Shown: positions 1-7,669 of the stretch, in pieces
How the letters are laid out: each line of letters opens with the position of its first letter
Position numbering within the stretch: position 1 is the first letter of the stretch
IMG/VR virus record: IMGVR_UViG_3300042476_000400
Location: 1-42,833 of that record
Reading direction: 5' to 3' (one strand)
Length of the DNA stretch: 42,833 nt
Source of the DNA: a virus
Notes under the pieces: generated by a model
Seen by the model: only the letters and a program-made list of their open reading frames with translations
What the model was told of the DNA's origin: nothing
Database searches by the model: none
Made by a program: the position numbers and the translations under genes

Positions 1-41
1 TGTTCACAGTTTGCGTGCCCAGGTAAAGCAAACTGTGAACA
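1..41. repeat. 14-bp perfect inverted repeat at the left edge
   Basis: TGTTCACAGTTTGC (1-14) and its exact reverse complement GCAAACTGTGAACA (28-41) flank a 13-nt loop. It lies in coding sequence at the very first base of the window. A repeat ending exactly at a sequence edge is typical of a fold-back assembly artefact, but a true hairpin is not excluded. Confidence 0.85.
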
Positions 42-1747
42 GCGCAGCGGAGGCGCAGTTGGCGGAGCTGAATCGGGAACTGATCAAGCTGTCCGCCAAG
101 CATCAGGCCGCGAGCATGAAGCTGGCTGACGCCCGCGCCAAGTATGCCCGTATGACTGACCTTGAGCATCACATCGCCGGGAGTGCCACCCAGAAGCAGT
201 TGTGGGTGGAGAACGCTGAAGCCATCGTGGCTTTGGAGAATGAGATTGCAGGTTACGCCAGCGAAACCCCCACGCTGCGCGAAAGGATTGCCGCGTTACA
301 AGGTGCCAGCCGGGATGCTCATGCTGAGATTGCCCGCTTGAAGCAGCGCATTGCAGACCGTGAGAGGCAGTCGTTGAGGATTACTGAACTCAAGGCTCTC
401 GTGGCCCCTGATAGCCAGCAGTCCAAGGAGATTGCCGACATCGAGAAGTTTCTCGCGGAAACCAAGCCGAAGATGGCTGATTACAGCGCGAGCGAGTCGG
501 TGAAAATCAACGCTCGGCTAACAGACGCCAAGGTAGAGTTGTCGGAGTGCTGTGCGAACATCTCCAACCACACCAAGCTGACCGCAAGTCTTGAGAAAAA
601 GATGCGCGACTTGGCGTCTGAGAAGTGCTGCCCGTTCTGCGCAGCCAGCGAGTCTGGATGGCAGGACCGTGTGAACACCGGACTGCAAGAGCAGTTGGAA
701 AAGGCCAAGCGCGATAAGGCCAAGGAAAGCAAGCGGTATGACAAGCTGCACGCAGCCATTGCCACCGCTACTCAAGAGCTGAACTCCAGCATCGAAATGG
801 ATCGGGTAGCAGCAGAGCTAGCCAAGAAAGCTGACCAAGCTAGCACCGCGCTGAAGCTGCTCAAAGCTGACCAAGCGAACGCTAACAAAACCATTACCGA
901 AGATGTTTCCGAAGATGTTGAGCGGTTGAAGGTCCGCCTTCAGGAGCTTTCTCCCGAAGCGATTGATGCACAGATTGCCAAAGAAGCTGCTGCCTTAGAG
1001 AATTCCAAGATGAAAGACGCTGGGGTGGACGCCAAGCGGTTCCAGTTAAGGGGGCTCCGCGAACGGCAAACGCAGCTAACCTCCGAGCAGGAGCTTCTCA
1101 TGCGCCTCCGTGGCGAGTTCGACTCCCTGAAAGACATCACCATCGAAGCTGGTCGAGCCTTAGCTGAAGAGGTTCAGCGGTTGGAAGTTGAGATTGCCAA
1201 CCTCCAAACGAAGCTCCAGCCGCTCACCTTAGAGGTCCGGCAGGCGAACGCTGCCAAAGGCGAAGTTGCCGCCAAGCTCAAAGCTGCCGAGGCTGCTGAA
1301 CGGGTCGCCAAGGAATACGTCGTATGGCGCGAGGTGAAGAAGCTCGTGGATGAAATGCAGGTGGAAGCCGTGAAAGAATCCATGAAGCCGATTCTCCGCC
1401 AAGCCAACCTCATCGCTGGGTCCATCCTGCCATCCAAATTGGAATACCACGACGGAGCGATTGGCCGGTGGTCTGGCCGGAAGTTCATCGGCACACGGTC
1501 ATTCAATCGGAGCGACCAGCAGATCGCCTTTGCGGCGGTGTCCGTGGCCTTGGCTTCCGCAAGTGGTTCGCCCTTGAAAATCCTCCTGATGGACGACCTG
1601 GACAACGTGGAAGAGAAGCGCCTGAAGCCGCTCTTCGAGGCAATCCGTGCGGCGATTGACGCCAAGCAAATCAGCCAGTGCATTGCCTGCGGGGTTCGCT
1701 CCAAAGAGTATGCTGGAATGGAAGGCGTGGAGGTGGTGGAGCTATGA
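2..1747 (+). CDS. SMC/Rad50/SbcC-like ATPase, 5'-truncated
   Basis: The reading frame is open to the left edge, so the N-terminal Walker A part is missing; the first usable start inside is TTG at 11. About 580 residues are visible. Long charged coiled-coil heptads surround a CPFC motif near residue 207, the position and form of a Rad50-type zinc hook. The C-terminal part carries an ABC-signature-like stretch (NRSDQQIAF) and a Walker B motif (ILLMDDLD, about residue 525). The family (SbcC, phage gp46) holds or processes DNA ends with an SbcD/gp47 nuclease, which is not visible here and may lie upstream. The first residues are unreliable because they fall in the edge inverted repeat. It overlaps the next gene by ATGA. 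Confidence 0.8.
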   Translation, partial: VHSLRAQVKQTVNSAAEAQLAELNRELIKLSAKHQAASMKLADARAKYARMTDLEHHIAGSATQKQLWVENAEAIVALENEIAGYASETPTLRERIAALQGASRDAHAEIARLKQRIADRERQSLRITELKALVAPDSQQSKEIADIEKFLAETKPKMADYSASESVKINARLTDAKVELSECCANISNHTKLTASLEKKMRDLASEKCCPFCAASESGWQDRVNTGLQEQLEKAKRDKAKESKRYDKLHAAIATATQELNSSIEMDRVAAELAKKADQASTALKLLKADQANANKTITEDVSEDVERLKVRLQELSPEAIDAQIAKEAAALENSKMKDAGVDAKRFQLRGLRERQTQLTSEQELLMRLRGEFDSLKDITIEAGRALAEEVQRLEVEIANLQTKLQPLTLEVRQANAAKGEVAAKLKAAEAAERVAKEYVVWREVKKLVDEMQVEAVKESMKPILRQANLIAGSILPSKLEYHDGAIGRWSGRKFIGTRSFNRSDQQIAFAAVSVALASASGSPLKILLMDDLDNVEEKRLKPLFEAIRAAIDAKQISQCIACGVRSKEYAGMEGVEVVEL

Positions 1748-2022
1748 GTGATACACCTAGAACGGATGCGGCATGGTATGCCTCAGAAAGTGGTGCAGGC
1801 TGCGAACCACTTCTTAAATGCTCGCTTCAACTCGAACGCGAACTCCGAGAGTCGGAGGCAAATGCGGCGGTGATGCGGGAGGCTTTAGGGCGGCAAATTC
1901 AAGGGTTGTCACCACTTGACTACCTTCACGTCCAGTTCCCAGCCACCATCGGACACATTCCGCTGAACGAGTTTTTTCACGCACAGGCGGACGCCCTCTC
2001 CGAATGGGAGGCGAGCAAGTGA
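1744..2022 (+). CDS. small phage protein with SDTPRTDA N-terminus
   Basis: A 92-residue protein starting at ATG 1744, overlapping the upstream stop in ATGA. It opens with MSDTPRTDAAW, an N-terminus recurring in short proteins of many phages and prophages, followed by a short charged helical part containing LQLERELRESE. No catalytic motif is visible and the function is unknown. It is wedged between the SMC-like gene and the UvrD-like helicase, with 4-nt overlaps on both sides, so it is probably co-transcribed with them. Confidence 0.75.
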   Translation: MSDTPRTDAAWYASESGAGCEPLLKCSLQLERELRESEANAAVMREALGRQIQGLSPLDYLHVQFPATIGHIPLNEFFHAQADALSEWEASK

Positions 2023-3749
2023 ACCTCTCCCCCGAACAATCCGCCGCAGTCCACGCCACCGAGAAGCACGTCGTCGTCGCCTCGGTAGCGGGCTCTGGAA
2101 AATCCCGCGTCATCGTGGAGCGCATCAAGTGGCTCATCTCGCAGGGAGTTCCCGCGCAGAAAATCTGCATGGTGACTTTCACCGTGGCTGGCGCGATGGA
2201 GATTCAGAAGCGGTTGCAAGAGCAGTGCGGGGCTTGCGACCAATACGGAAGGGTTCCGTCATGGGACGGTGATGGGAACGAAATTGGAGATCAACCCTGC
2301 GCGCATTGTGGTGGTTATAGAACGACAAGCATCAAGCTGGGCTTTTGCGGCACCCTCCACGGAATGCTGCTGAAAGCTATCCGCCTCGTGCCCCACCTCG
2401 TCGGCTACTCAACCAGTCCAGCCGTTCTCAGCGAAGAAGCAGCGGAGAAGCTGATGGAAGAATCTGCCAAAGAATCGCGTTGGAAGGGTTCGCTGGAAGA
2501 GCTTCGGAAGTGCGCTTCAAGGACCATCCGCAAGAAGTCCGCGCTCTCCAAGCTGGAGGTGGCAGCGGTCCACTATCAGCAGAAGCTCGTGGATGAGAAC
2601 CTCGTGGATTTCGACAGCGTGCTCCGGCTGGGACTTGAGCTGGTGTATTCGGAAGGGTTTCCGTTTAGGTTTGAGCATTTGGTTTGCGACGAAATGCAAG
2701 ATTCAGCAGCCATTGACTTCGAGATTTATGATGCGATGGCGGTTGAGAACACGTTCGCGGTTGGAGATCCGAACCAAAGAATCATGGGGTTTCGTGGTGC
2801 CTCTGATGGGTTCGAGAAGCTCTGCCAGAGCAAGGATGTCACCCTCTACAAACTTGAGGATTGTTATAGGTGCAGCTTAGAAGTTTGCTCCGCAGCGAAC
2901 AACCTGACCAGCCACCTCCCCGCGAGCGTCGGCAAGAACATTTCCGTCATCGGCTCAAAAGTTCCGGTGGCTGTGTCATCTTTCAAGACCGCTCAGGAAG
3001 AGGTCGCCAGCATTGCCTTGAAGCTCTCAGTCTGGAACTCCAGCGGCCTAGTCCCCTTCAACGACTCCGCCGTGCTTCTCCGCACGAACCTGCTCGTGGA
3101 TTTCTTTCGCAATGGCCTCCGCGCTGCCGGGATACCTGTCAAAGCGCACAAGTCAGGTGGAAAACCGAAAGGCTGGCCCCAAGCACAAGCCATCGTCGCG
3201 CTCTGCGGCAGCCCCGCCAATGACAGATTAGCTCTTGGATACATCTCGGCAGCCTTCTCCGGCTCCGACGCCGCTAAGGCCAAATCCAAGGCCGCTGCTC
3301 AGATGGGGTCCATCTACGAGGCGTGCCCTGAATTGTTCACCGACCTCGGCAACCCCTTCAAGATGATGACCCTAGCGAGGGTGCCCGAGGAAGCCATCGC
3401 CAAGGCTGAATCTTTGAGGGATGCCCTACCGGAAGGCTCCGACTGGTCGGACCTGGCGATGGCCATGCTCAAGGATGAGCCGGACAAGGAGGTTGGGGAG
3501 GGGGTTCACGTCGGGACAATCCATAGCTACAAGGGCCGCGAGGCTCTGGCGGTGTTCCTGCCAGCGTTCGAGCAGCAGGTGATTCCTGCGAGAAGGGAAC
3601 TCGACGAAGAGACCAGACTCGCATACGTGGCCTTCACCCGCGCAAAGGTCTTCCTCGACATCTCCTACTGCGGCGAGCGAGCGAACTTCTACACGGGGAA
3701 GGTCGAGCAGTGTGAACCGAGTGAGTTTATTGGAAAGGCAGGACTGTGA
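2019..3749 (+). CDS. UvrD/PcrA-type superfamily 1 DNA helicase
   Basis: A 576-residue SF1A helicase. GTG 2019 was chosen because GGGAGG (2007-2012) lies 6 nt upstream and GTGA overlaps the previous stop; ATG 2004 in frame lacks such a site. Motifs in order: Walker A AGSGKS (24-29), Walker B CDEMQD (about 223), motif III GDPNQRIMGFRGA (about 250), motif V VGTIHSYKGRE (about 500) and motif VI AYVAFTRAK (about 536). Residues about 72-100 hold a CGAC...CAHC pair, a likely zinc ribbon inserted between motifs I and II. The family unwinds 3'-tailed duplexes in repair and replication. Neighbours suggest a phage recombination/replication role. Confidence 0.93.
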   Translation: MNLSPEQSAAVHATEKHVVVASVAGSGKSRVIVERIKWLISQGVPAQKICMVTFTVAGAMEIQKRLQEQCGACDQYGRVPSWDGDGNEIGDQPCAHCGGYRTTSIKLGFCGTLHGMLLKAIRLVPHLVGYSTSPAVLSEEAAEKLMEESAKESRWKGSLEELRKCASRTIRKKSALSKLEVAAVHYQQKLVDENLVDFDSVLRLGLELVYSEGFPFRFEHLVCDEMQDSAAIDFEIYDAMAVENTFAVGDPNQRIMGFRGASDGFEKLCQSKDVTLYKLEDCYRCSLEVCSAANNLTSHLPASVGKNISVIGSKVPVAVSSFKTAQEEVASIALKLSVWNSSGLVPFNDSAVLLRTNLLVDFFRNGLRAAGIPVKAHKSGGKPKGWPQAQAIVALCGSPANDRLALGYISAAFSGSDAAKAKSKAAAQMGSIYEACPELFTDLGNPFKMMTLARVPEEAIAKAESLRDALPEGSDWSDLAMAMLKDEPDKEVGEGVHVGTIHSYKGREALAVFLPAFEQQVIPARRELDEETRLAYVAFTRAKVFLDISYCGERANFYTGKVEQCEPSEFIGKAGL

Positions 3750-3985
3750 AGAAGGAAACCGGCGTGATGATTGTGAAGGATGGGAAGGGTTGGGGTGTTC
3801 CCTACTCCGACGGCCACTCGACAGCCTCAGGGTGGGTTCAACTGGAAAATGCTACGATTTACGATCCTAGATTCTGCTTAAAACCTACGGATGTCACCTA
3901 TCGCGGAAGCCATTACACCGAAGAGCTGAAGACGGGGAAGGTGGTTAATGTGGTGCGCGTAACAACCGTAACAATCCTACCATGA
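3746..3985 (+). CDS. hypothetical small phage protein
   Basis: A 79-residue protein from GTG 3746, overlapping the helicase stop in GTGA; a purine-rich GGAAAGGCAGGA precedes it. It is rich in beta-branched and aromatic residues, with no recognised motif, signal peptide or membrane segment. It is translationally coupled to its neighbours on both sides. Function unknown. Confidence 0.65.
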   Translation: MKKETGVMIVKDGKGWGVPYSDGHSTASGWVQLENATIYDPRFCLKPTDVTYRGSHYTEELKTGKVVNVVRVTTVTILP

Positions 3986-4221
3986 AAAATCGCATCAACG
4001 TATGGCGCAAAGCCATCACCAATGTCCCCCGCCAAAAGCTCCTCTCCTGCAAGGTGCTCGTCACGAGAGCCTCAACGGGCTGGCGCTGGAGGGTGATGCG
4101 GGACACCTCCCAACTGGATGCCGGAATGGAGCGCACCAAGGACGGTGCCATTGACGCAGGAGCCGCCGCCAAGAAGAGGGTGATGGGAATAACGCAGAAG
4201 CGGGAAGCGATAACGATATAG
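3982..4221 (+). CDS. hypothetical small basic protein
   Basis: A 79-residue, strongly basic protein starting in an ATGA overlap. Many Lys/Arg residues are spread through the chain, with a short Ala-rich stretch near the C-terminus. This fits a nucleic-acid-binding accessory protein, but no named domain is visible. It is the last gene before the promoter/operator of the initiator gene. Confidence 0.6.
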   Translation: MKNRINVWRKAITNVPRQKLLSCKVLVTRASTGWRWRVMRDTSQLDAGMERTKDGAIDAGAAAKKRVMGITQKREAITI

Positions 4222-4222
4222 C

Positions 4223-4251
4223 TGGACAATGTAGAAAAAGACTTCTACATA
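4223..4251 (+). promoter_or_regulatory. leaderless promoter of the initiator gene
   Basis: TGGACA (4223-4228), a 17-bp spacer, then TACATA (4246-4251). ATG 4259 is only 7 nt beyond the -10, so the transcript would start at or within a few nucleotides of the start codon; there is no Shine-Dalgarno. The spacer and -10 overlap an 8-bp inverted repeat (4229-4250). Confidence 0.6.
4229..4250. promoter_or_regulatory. operator-like inverted repeat ATGTAGAA-N6-TTCTACAT
   Basis: Perfect 8-bp arms (4229-4236 and 4243-4250) sit between the -35 and the -10 of the initiator promoter. The same octamer recurs twice as direct repeats inside the gene (4635, 4644). This suggests that one DNA-binding protein, probably the initiator itself, recognises both places. 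Confidence 0.6.
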
Positions 4252-4258
4252 CATCTAC

Positions 4259-5332
4259 ATGAGTATGACTTTCACAAAACTGTTCTCCTCAATTACCGAG
4301 AGCACCATCTGGCGGGAACCCGCCAACGTGCGACTTGTTTGGATTACCATGCTGGCAATGGCCGACCGGCGAGGTCGCGTCTGGGCGAGCCTGCCGGGGT
4401 TGGCCGACCGGGCGCGGGTGCCAGACGAAGACTGCCGCGCTGCCATCAAGACGTTCCTCTCCCCCGACGCTGACAGCCGGACACGGGAGCATGAAGGCCG
4501 TCGGATTGAAGTCATTGATGGCGGCTGGAGGTTGCTGAACCACGAGAAATACCGGGCCATCCGCGACGAGGAAGCCATCAAGGACTCGAAGCGTAACTAC
4601 ATAAACAAGCGTCGTGCTGCCGAAAAGCAGTCAAATGTAGAAAATGTAGAACGCGGTAGAACGCCGTCGAACGATGTATCTCAGTGTAGAGCCAATGCAG
4701 AGTCAGAAGCAGATGCAGATGCAAAAGAAAAAGAAGTAGAGCCTCCGGCTCCTTTTGATTGCCACACCTGTTCAGCCGTTTTTGGAGATGATGAGCAAAT
4801 GCCGGGAGAGCCGAAGCAGGAAAAGAAAGCTCCAAGTTTTACTACTCAGTTCATCGAAGCTTGGTGCGAGTCTTTCCTATCTGTTCGGGGTGAAAAATAC
4901 CTCGTGTGCAAAGGTAAGGACCACGCTGCGGCAAAGCGCATCGCCAGCATGGGGATGCCCATAGCTGACCTGATCGCATTGGCGCGACGGGCATGGGCTA
5001 GTAGTGGCCCGAAGTTCTGGCGCTGTGAGAAGGCTATAACCATCAGCTTCTTCGTCGGCAGCTTCAATGAAATCCGAGCCGAACTTTCAGCCAAACCAAC
5101 CACATCAAATGCAATCCATAGCAAAAATCCTGCCGAGCATCCTCGAAACCGTTTCATCGCTGGAGCTGGCACCGGCCCCAGCACAAGCGAAATCATCAAG
5201 CGTAACAACGAGCGTGCCGCCGCCGAGCGTGCCGCCCGAGAAGCTGAAAGGGTTCCCGCCCCTACCGGACCAATGGCAGGCGAAGTGGCTCCAGTTGAGG
5301 AACACCCATCCGCAGGTTTTGGCAGCGTGTAA
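4259..5332 (+). CDS. phage replication initiator-like protein (winged helix, O/DnaD type)
   Basis: A 357-residue protein. The N-terminal ~110 residues resemble the winged-helix domain of phage replication proteins: NVRLVWITMLAMADRRG followed by a wing ending in GWRLLNHEKY. Next comes a Lys/Glu-rich linker (about 115-180), then a helical C-terminal part and an Ala/Glu/Arg-rich tail. In lambda O and relatives the N-terminal domain binds origin iterons and the C-terminal part recruits the helicase loader. The next gene is a DnaC-like ATPase, which supports this. The octamer repeats at 4635-4672 lie inside this gene, as the lambda origin lies inside O. The 3' end overlaps the loader frame by 266 nt. 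ATG 4265 is an alternative start. Confidence 0.72.
   Translation: MSMTFTKLFSSITESTIWREPANVRLVWITMLAMADRRGRVWASLPGLADRARVPDEDCRAAIKTFLSPDADSRTREHEGRRIEVIDGGWRLLNHEKYRAIRDEEAIKDSKRNYINKRRAAEKQSNVENVERGRTPSNDVSQCRANAESEADADAKEKEVEPPAPFDCHTCSAVFGDDEQMPGEPKQEKKAPSFTTQFIEAWCESFLSVRGEKYLVCKGKDHAAAKRIASMGMPIADLIALARRAWASSGPKFWRCEKAITISFFVGSFNEIRAELSAKPTTSNAIHSKNPAEHPRNRFIAGAGTGPSTSEIIKRNNERAAAERAAREAERVPAPTGPMAGEVAPVEEHPSAGFGSV
4635..4672. repeat. iteron-like phased direct repeats inside the initiator gene
   Basis: GTAGAA cores occur at 4638, 4647 and 4657 with a variant GTCGAA at 4667. Spacing is 9-10 bp, about one helical turn. The first two copies are the full octamer ATGTAGAA shared with the promoter inverted repeat. 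A/G-rich sequence follows. This is a candidate origin comparable to lambda ori. Confidence 0.5.
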
Positions 5333-5831
5333 CGCCGTCCACGCCTTCGGATTCGACTGGTTCCAGCATAAGCGTGCCCGCAGGTTGGTGTTAGCGGGGC
5401 ACAGTGGTTGCGGCAAGACGCAGCTAGCCAAGGCGCTTTACACCTGGGCCTCGGCTGCCTCGATGCGAGCCTACGAGAAGCGCCACTGGTCGAAGCCCCC
5501 TGGCTGCGGCTTCCTGCTTTGGCAGGAGGTGTGCGACCGGCTGGAGGACTCGCGATCCTCGATGGTGGACCTGTTGGCCGACGCTGTGACGGAGCCGCTG
5601 CTGATTGTGGATGACATCGGCGCAGAGAGCGACCGCTTCAAGTCTGGCAAAGGAGTGGACGCACTAGGCTACTTGCTTACGAGACGCCAAGACAGCGGAT
5701 TCACCATGCTAACCACCAACGTCCTACCCGATGAGTGGCACAGCCGTTGGGACGAGCGAGTGCGGGACCGGATGCTCAGAGAATCCACCGTGATTGACAT
5801 GAGCGAATGCCCCTCGTGGGCCGCCCTGTAA
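5067..5831 (+). CDS. DnaC/IstB-like helicase-loader ATPase
   Basis: A 254-residue AAA+ protein with Walker A GHSGCGKT (111-118), Walker B LLIVDD followed by DIGAES (178-187), a sensor-1-like TMLTTN and an Arg-rich RWDERVRDRML near the C-terminus. This is the arrangement of DnaC-type loaders, which place replicative helicase on DNA with help from the initiator. The start is uncertain. ATG 5067 gives a 266-nt overlap with the initiator gene in another frame, and the first ~55 residues are low-complexity Ser/Pro/Ala. Downstream starts such as ATG 5109 would shorten that overlap. A replicative helicase is not visible in this window. Confidence 0.85.
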   Translation: MKSEPNFQPNQPHQMQSIAKILPSILETVSSLELAPAPAQAKSSSVTTSVPPPSVPPEKLKGFPPLPDQWQAKWLQLRNTHPQVLAACNAVHAFGFDWFQHKRARRLVLAGHSGCGKTQLAKALYTWASAASMRAYEKRHWSKPPGCGFLLWQEVCDRLEDSRSSMVDLLADAVTEPLLIVDDIGAESDRFKSGKGVDALGYLLTRRQDSGFTMLTTNVLPDEWHSRWDERVRDRMLRESTVIDMSECPSWAAL

Positions 5832-5840
5832 AATTCCCCC

Positions 5841-5869
5841 TTGACGAATCCACCTGAGTAGCATATTTG
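5841..5869 (+). promoter_or_regulatory. leaderless sigma70-like promoter
   Basis: TTGACG (5841-5846), 17-bp spacer, TATTTG (5864-5869), then 11 nt to ATG 5881. The layout and the string CATATTTGTGACC are repeated at 8140-8168. Confidence 0.7.
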
Positions 5870-5880
5870 TGACCACCAGC

Positions 5881-6249
5881 ATGAGCACGCGCCCACCACA
5901 ACCTCCCGCCAAGCAGTTCATTCATCGGCAGAGAGCTTCGGACGCGGAGCTGTTGGAGTTGTATCGCCAGCGGGATGATGTCTTCCACAACCTTGAAGGG
6001 ATAGCTCGCCGCGTGAAGGCTTTCCTTGAAGCGTCGGAGCAAGAGTATAACGCCGAGAAGGAAGTCGAGCTGACGTTCAACGCGAGGATTCACGCTGCGA
6101 GACAGCAGGTAGAGATTCCTGTCATCGCTGTGATGCACCCAGCTAGGAACATGAAGACCCTCTACCACGCTGCCGACATTGAGTTCAAGAATCCCATTGA
6201 GACTGTCCCGATGAGGCCCGAGGACTACGAACTACCCCTTCCGCTATGA
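5881..6249 (+). CDS. hypothetical helical protein
   Basis: A 122-residue protein. ATG 5881 is preferred because a promoter -10 ends at 5869, where an in-frame GTG also lies. The central part is a charged helix (LLELYRQRDDVFHNLEGIARRVKAF), probably coiled coil; the C-terminus is Pro-rich and acidic. No catalytic motif. It is the first gene of a tightly coupled run continuing to 7664. Function unknown. Confidence 0.7.
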   Translation: MSTRPPQPPAKQFIHRQRASDAELLELYRQRDDVFHNLEGIARRVKAFLEASEQEYNAEKEVELTFNARIHAARQQVEIPVIAVMHPARNMKTLYHAADIEFKNPIETVPMRPEDYELPLPL

Positions 6250-6608
6250 GCCAGACGCTAGACATCCGACCAGAGCCGAACGAGGTGGGCCGATTCCGGG
6301 TGGCCAGCCAGAACCAGCTCCAATGCGCGGCCTGCAAACACGACTTCAAGAGGAACTCCTCGATGAAGTGTCCCAAGTGTCAAGGTGAAGGGGAGCCGGT
6401 GGACTACATCATTGATGTCCGCGCTTTTTGGGGCCGGGGTGCCTGCTCGTGTTCTCAATTTAGGTGCCGCGTCCAGCCGTTTTACGAGAAGAAGGATTTC
6501 TCGGTTCCCGGATGTAAGCATCTAGTTGGAACCGGTTCTCCAGGTGCGTTCACCTTGTTCGGGCAGATGGTGGCGAGGGCTACAGGAGAGGAGCCGCAAA
6601 CGACATGA
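6246..6608 (+). CDS. zinc-ribbon hypothetical protein
   Basis: A 120-residue protein beginning in an ATGA overlap. Residues about 27-46 hold CAAC and CPKC pairs, a classical zinc ribbon. A second Cys cluster (ACSCSQFRC, then C at about 89) follows around a conserved-looking ADVRAFWGRGACSC-type region. This resembles small phage proteins with a nucleic-acid-binding zinc finger. Function unknown. Confidence 0.72.
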   Translation: MSQTLDIRPEPNEVGRFRVASQNQLQCAACKHDFKRNSSMKCPKCQGEGEPVDYIIDVRAFWGRGACSCSQFRCRVQPFYEKKDFSVPGCKHLVGTGSPGAFTLFGQMVARATGEEPQTT

Positions 6609-6979
6609 CCTTCCGAGGCTACCAAAAGAAAACCCGACCAGCTTTGTGGACAAAGCTCCGCAAGGGGCTGCACCCAAGGAGTCCGCAGAAGAAGCCCGCC
6701 CAGAAGAAGCTGCGCCAAAAACCTATCAGGAAGTGTAGCCCGCAGATGCGCAAGCTGTTGAAGGAATACCAGCGGGTGCGCGTTGAGTATCTGATTGAGC
6801 ATCCTATTTGCGAGGTGTGCAACAAAGAGCCATCCGTTCAAATCCACCACAAGAAAGGTCGCGGAAAGTTGCTCTGCGAGAAGAAGTTTTTCTTGGCGAT
6901 TGATGACAATTGCCACCGGAGAATCCACGAGCAGCCAGCGTGGGCGTATGAGATGGGCTACCTATTGAAAAGGATATGA
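6605..6979 (+). CDS. HNH-type nuclease, NinG-like
   Basis: A 124-residue, very basic protein starting in ATGA. The first 50 residues are Lys/Arg-rich. The C-terminal half has CEVC (about 69), IHHKKGRGKLLC (the HH of the beta-beta-alpha metal fold) and CHRRIHE, which together match an HNH fold with a structural zinc. Phage NinG and small HNH proteins process recombination or packaging intermediates. Which role applies here cannot be told. Confidence 0.75.
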   Translation: MTFRGYQKKTRPALWTKLRKGLHPRSPQKKPAQKKLRQKPIRKCSPQMRKLLKEYQRVRVEYLIEHPICEVCNKEPSVQIHHKKGRGKLLCEKKFFLAIDDNCHRRIHEQPAWAYEMGYLLKRI

Positions 6980-7407
6980 GAGTCGAGGACATCAGAAAAG
7001 GAATGACGGTGACAGTTCGTCCAGCCGTGCGTGGAATAGCGCAGTTTGATGGGGTTGTGCTAGGCACCGCTGGAAACTTTGTGATGGTGCAGCGAGGCGA
7101 AAAGAAGGAAAGTTGGGCGGTGGGAGCGCACGAAATTTCCCCTTACGACGGCCTGACAGATTTCCAGCGAAAGATTCTGGCCGTTGTGCGGCGTATGAAA
7201 AGCGTGTCCATTGAAAGCCTTATACACGAGATTGACACCTTCAAAGCTGCCGAGACACCCCGAGAAGCTGGCGCTCAAGAAGCCGCCGTCATGCGAGCCG
7301 CAAAGCGCCACCCTCTCAGCAACTACGTCGAGGCGAAGCGTGCGGAAGGGAACAACCGCAAGGAACGCTTTTGGATTTTAACATTGAAGGAGGAGGCGAA
7401 GGTATGA
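6976..7407 (+). CDS. hypothetical protein with possible winged-helix C-terminus
   Basis: A 143-residue protein in an ATGA-coupled run. The N-terminal ~55 residues look like a small beta-barrel (MTVTVRPAVRGIAQFDGVVLG). The C-terminal part, from LTDFQRKILAVVRRM to a wing-like RFWILTL, looks like a winged helix. No enzyme motif. A DNA-binding role is plausible but inferred only from secondary-structure pattern. Confidence 0.65.
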   Translation: MRVEDIRKGMTVTVRPAVRGIAQFDGVVLGTAGNFVMVQRGEKKESWAVGAHEISPYDGLTDFQRKILAVVRRMKSVSIESLIHEIDTFKAAETPREAGAQEAAVMRAAKRHPLSNYVEAKRAEGNNRKERFWILTLKEEAKV

Positions 7408-7664
7408 GTGTCGAAAACTGGGAGCTGGTCAGCGATGAAAACCTGCCGCCGCTGGATCAAATCGTCTGGCTTTGGGACGGCAAAGGTATCTGGATTGGAG
7501 GGCGCGCTGATGATTGCGACGGCTGGCTCTGGGCAAACACCTACGGAAATACTTGGTGGGACGGAAAGAAATGGAATGGCGAACTCGAAGCCGATGACGA
7601 CTACAAGCCGACGCATTGGAAATCATTGCCGAAGCCGCCAATTATTCCGCAAGCAGTCAACTAA
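7404..7664 (+). CDS. DUF551-like small protein
   Basis: An 86-residue, Trp- and Asp-rich protein. ATG 7404 has a strong AGGAGG (7391-7396) 7 nt upstream and overlaps the previous stop in ATGA. The C-terminus THWKSLPKPP is the hallmark ending of DUF551-type phage proteins. Function unknown. Confidence 0.75.
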   Translation: MSVENWELVSDENLPPLDQIVWLWDGKGIWIGGRADDCDGWLWANTYGNTWWDGKKWNGELEADDDYKPTHWKSLPKPPIIPQAVN

Positions 7665-7669
7665 CCACC

